Below are positions 7,120 to 7,578 of a DNA stretch of 7,578 bases, in pieces. The notes below the pieces were generated by a model. That model was not told the DNA's origin. It did no database searches and saw nothing but the letters and a program-made list of their open reading frames with translations. The stretch is from Nitrospira defluvii (GTDB taxonomy: Bacteria; Nitrospirota; Nitrospiria; Nitrospirales; Nitrospiraceae), in assembly GCA_016199015.1 (NCBI GenBank), contig JACQHN010000237.1, positions 1 through 7,578 of the forward strand, in the 5' to 3' direction. How positions within the stretch are numbered: position 1 is the first letter of the stretch; each line of letters opens with the position of its first letter. The translations under genes and the position numbers were made by a program.

Positions 7120-7146
7120 CACATGACGGTCACATACAGGTTGTAT
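7120..7146 (+). promoter_or_regulatory. Candidate operator: 11-bp-period direct repeat and short palindromes upstream of htrA
   Basis: CACATGACGGT (7120-7130) is followed immediately by CACATACAGGT (7131-7141), matching at 8 of 11 positions. OmpR-family regulators usually bind tandem half-sites about 11 bp apart, which is the spacing here. The same stretch contains the palindromes TGAC-G-GTCA (7124-7132) and ATACA-GGT-TGTAT (7134-7146). I see no convincing -35/-10 pair next to them. The site lies 41 bp before the htrA start, and 51 bp after the kinase stop. Confidence 0.35.
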
Positions 7147-7172
7147 CCCGCACACACTGACCCATGTCTTCT

Positions 7173-7181
7173 AGGAGGAGG
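7173..7181 (+). promoter_or_regulatory. Very strong ribosome binding site of htrA
   Basis: AGGAGGAGG (7173-7181) contains two overlapping full Shine-Dalgarno matches, ending 5-8 nt before the ATG at 7187. It fixes this start codon and predicts high translation. The other genes in the window have weak or no Shine-Dalgarno sites. Confidence 0.85.
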
Positions 7182-7186
7182 AACCC

Positions 7187-7578
7187 ATGAATCGACCAAC
7201 GCAGTCCGTGAGCGCCTTTGCCGGCATCGCCGCCCTAGGCGCAACCCTTATTTGGAGTTATGCGTCGCTCACCACCTCGCACGCCTCGAATCCGTCGCCA
7301 GCTGCCGAAGAGCGTCCTCCCACGATGTCCGGATCTCTGCCTTCATCTGGGTTCGCGGACGTGGCGAAGACCGTCACACCGGCCGTCGTCAACATCACCA
7401 CGAGTGCAGCGGAACAAGTTTCTGATTCGACCCATCCCCGCGGGCGGACGGAAGATTTTTTTGGTTCTCCGTTCGGGCCTCGTCGATTCGGACCACCGAT
7501 GGAACCCCGCGAACGACGCGGCGGCGGGCAGGGATCGGGCGTGATCGTCACCTCGGACGGCTATATCTTGACCAACAA
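7187..7578 (+). CDS. htrA: DegP/HtrA-family periplasmic serine protease, N-terminal part (3' end outside window)
   Basis: This is the beginning of a trypsin-like periplasmic protease/chaperone that degrades or refolds damaged envelope proteins. 130 codons are visible before the window ends. Residues 9-28 form a hydrophobic signal or anchor segment; SHA at 31-33 is a plausible signal-peptidase site, but only Arg3 supplies a basic n-region. FADVAKTVTPAVVNI (56-70) is the typical first block of the DegP/DegQ/MucD protease domain. A flexible Gly/Pro/Arg-rich loop follows (about 84-113), corresponding to the LA-loop region. GSGVIVTSDGYILTN (116-130) leads directly to the expected NHV with the catalytic His, which falls just beyond the edge. 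The catalytic Asp, Ser and PDZ domains therefore cannot be checked. The start is set by the strong ribosome site. It follows the two-component operon on the same strand after 117 bp. Confidence 0.93.
   Translation, partial: MNRPTQSVSAFAGIAALGATLIWSYASLTTSHASNPSPAAEERPPTMSGSLPSSGFADVAKTVTPAVVNITTSAAEQVSDSTHPRGRTEDFFGSPFGPRRFGPPMEPRERRGGGQGSGVIVTSDGYILTN

Noticed and set aside
1..7578. CRISPR arrays, tRNA or rRNA genes, insertion sequences
   Set aside because: I saw no regularly spaced repeats, cloverleaf or rRNA-like sequence, transposase motif or terminal inverted repeats.

Overview
The window is a GC-rich bacterial chromosome segment in which every gene lies on the + strand. Gene content and style suggest Nitrospirota, most likely a Nitrospira-like nitrite oxidiser. 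This rests on remembered resemblance, not on a marker gene, so it is tentative.

Layout: (1) Positions 1-999 hold the C-terminal part of a succinate dehydrogenase/fumarate reductase flavoprotein, cut at the left edge. (2) Positions 1000-1178 are a spacer with two overlapping hairpins that cannot form together. (3) Positions 1179-4924 are a tight three-gene run with gaps of 3 and 5 nt. It encodes a zinc-ribbon/transmembrane/ankyrin/TPR protein, a zinc-ribbon plus DUF898 (YjgN-like) polytopic membrane protein with about five internal repeats, and a membrane-anchored M48 zinc metallopeptidase. (4) Positions 4925-4994 contain a good extended -10 promoter. (5) Positions 4995-7069 encode an OmpR-family response regulator and a HAMP histidine kinase whose stop and start codons overlap by one base. 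(6) Positions 7070-7186 are a spacer with an 11-bp-period direct repeat and a very strong ribosome binding site. They lead into (7) a DegP/HtrA-type periplasmic serine protease cut at the right edge, just before its catalytic histidine.

How the genes may work together: apart from the TCA-cycle enzyme, most of the window concerns the cell envelope. An M48 membrane protease sits with two membrane proteins that look like scaffold and partner. Next comes a two-component system, then an HtrA protease. This resembles an envelope protein quality-control neighbourhood in which the two-component system may control the downstream htrA gene. That functional link is inference from gene order and a candidate operator. 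The least described part is the zinc-ribbon ANK-TPR / DUF898 / M48 cassette, for which I know of no assigned function.
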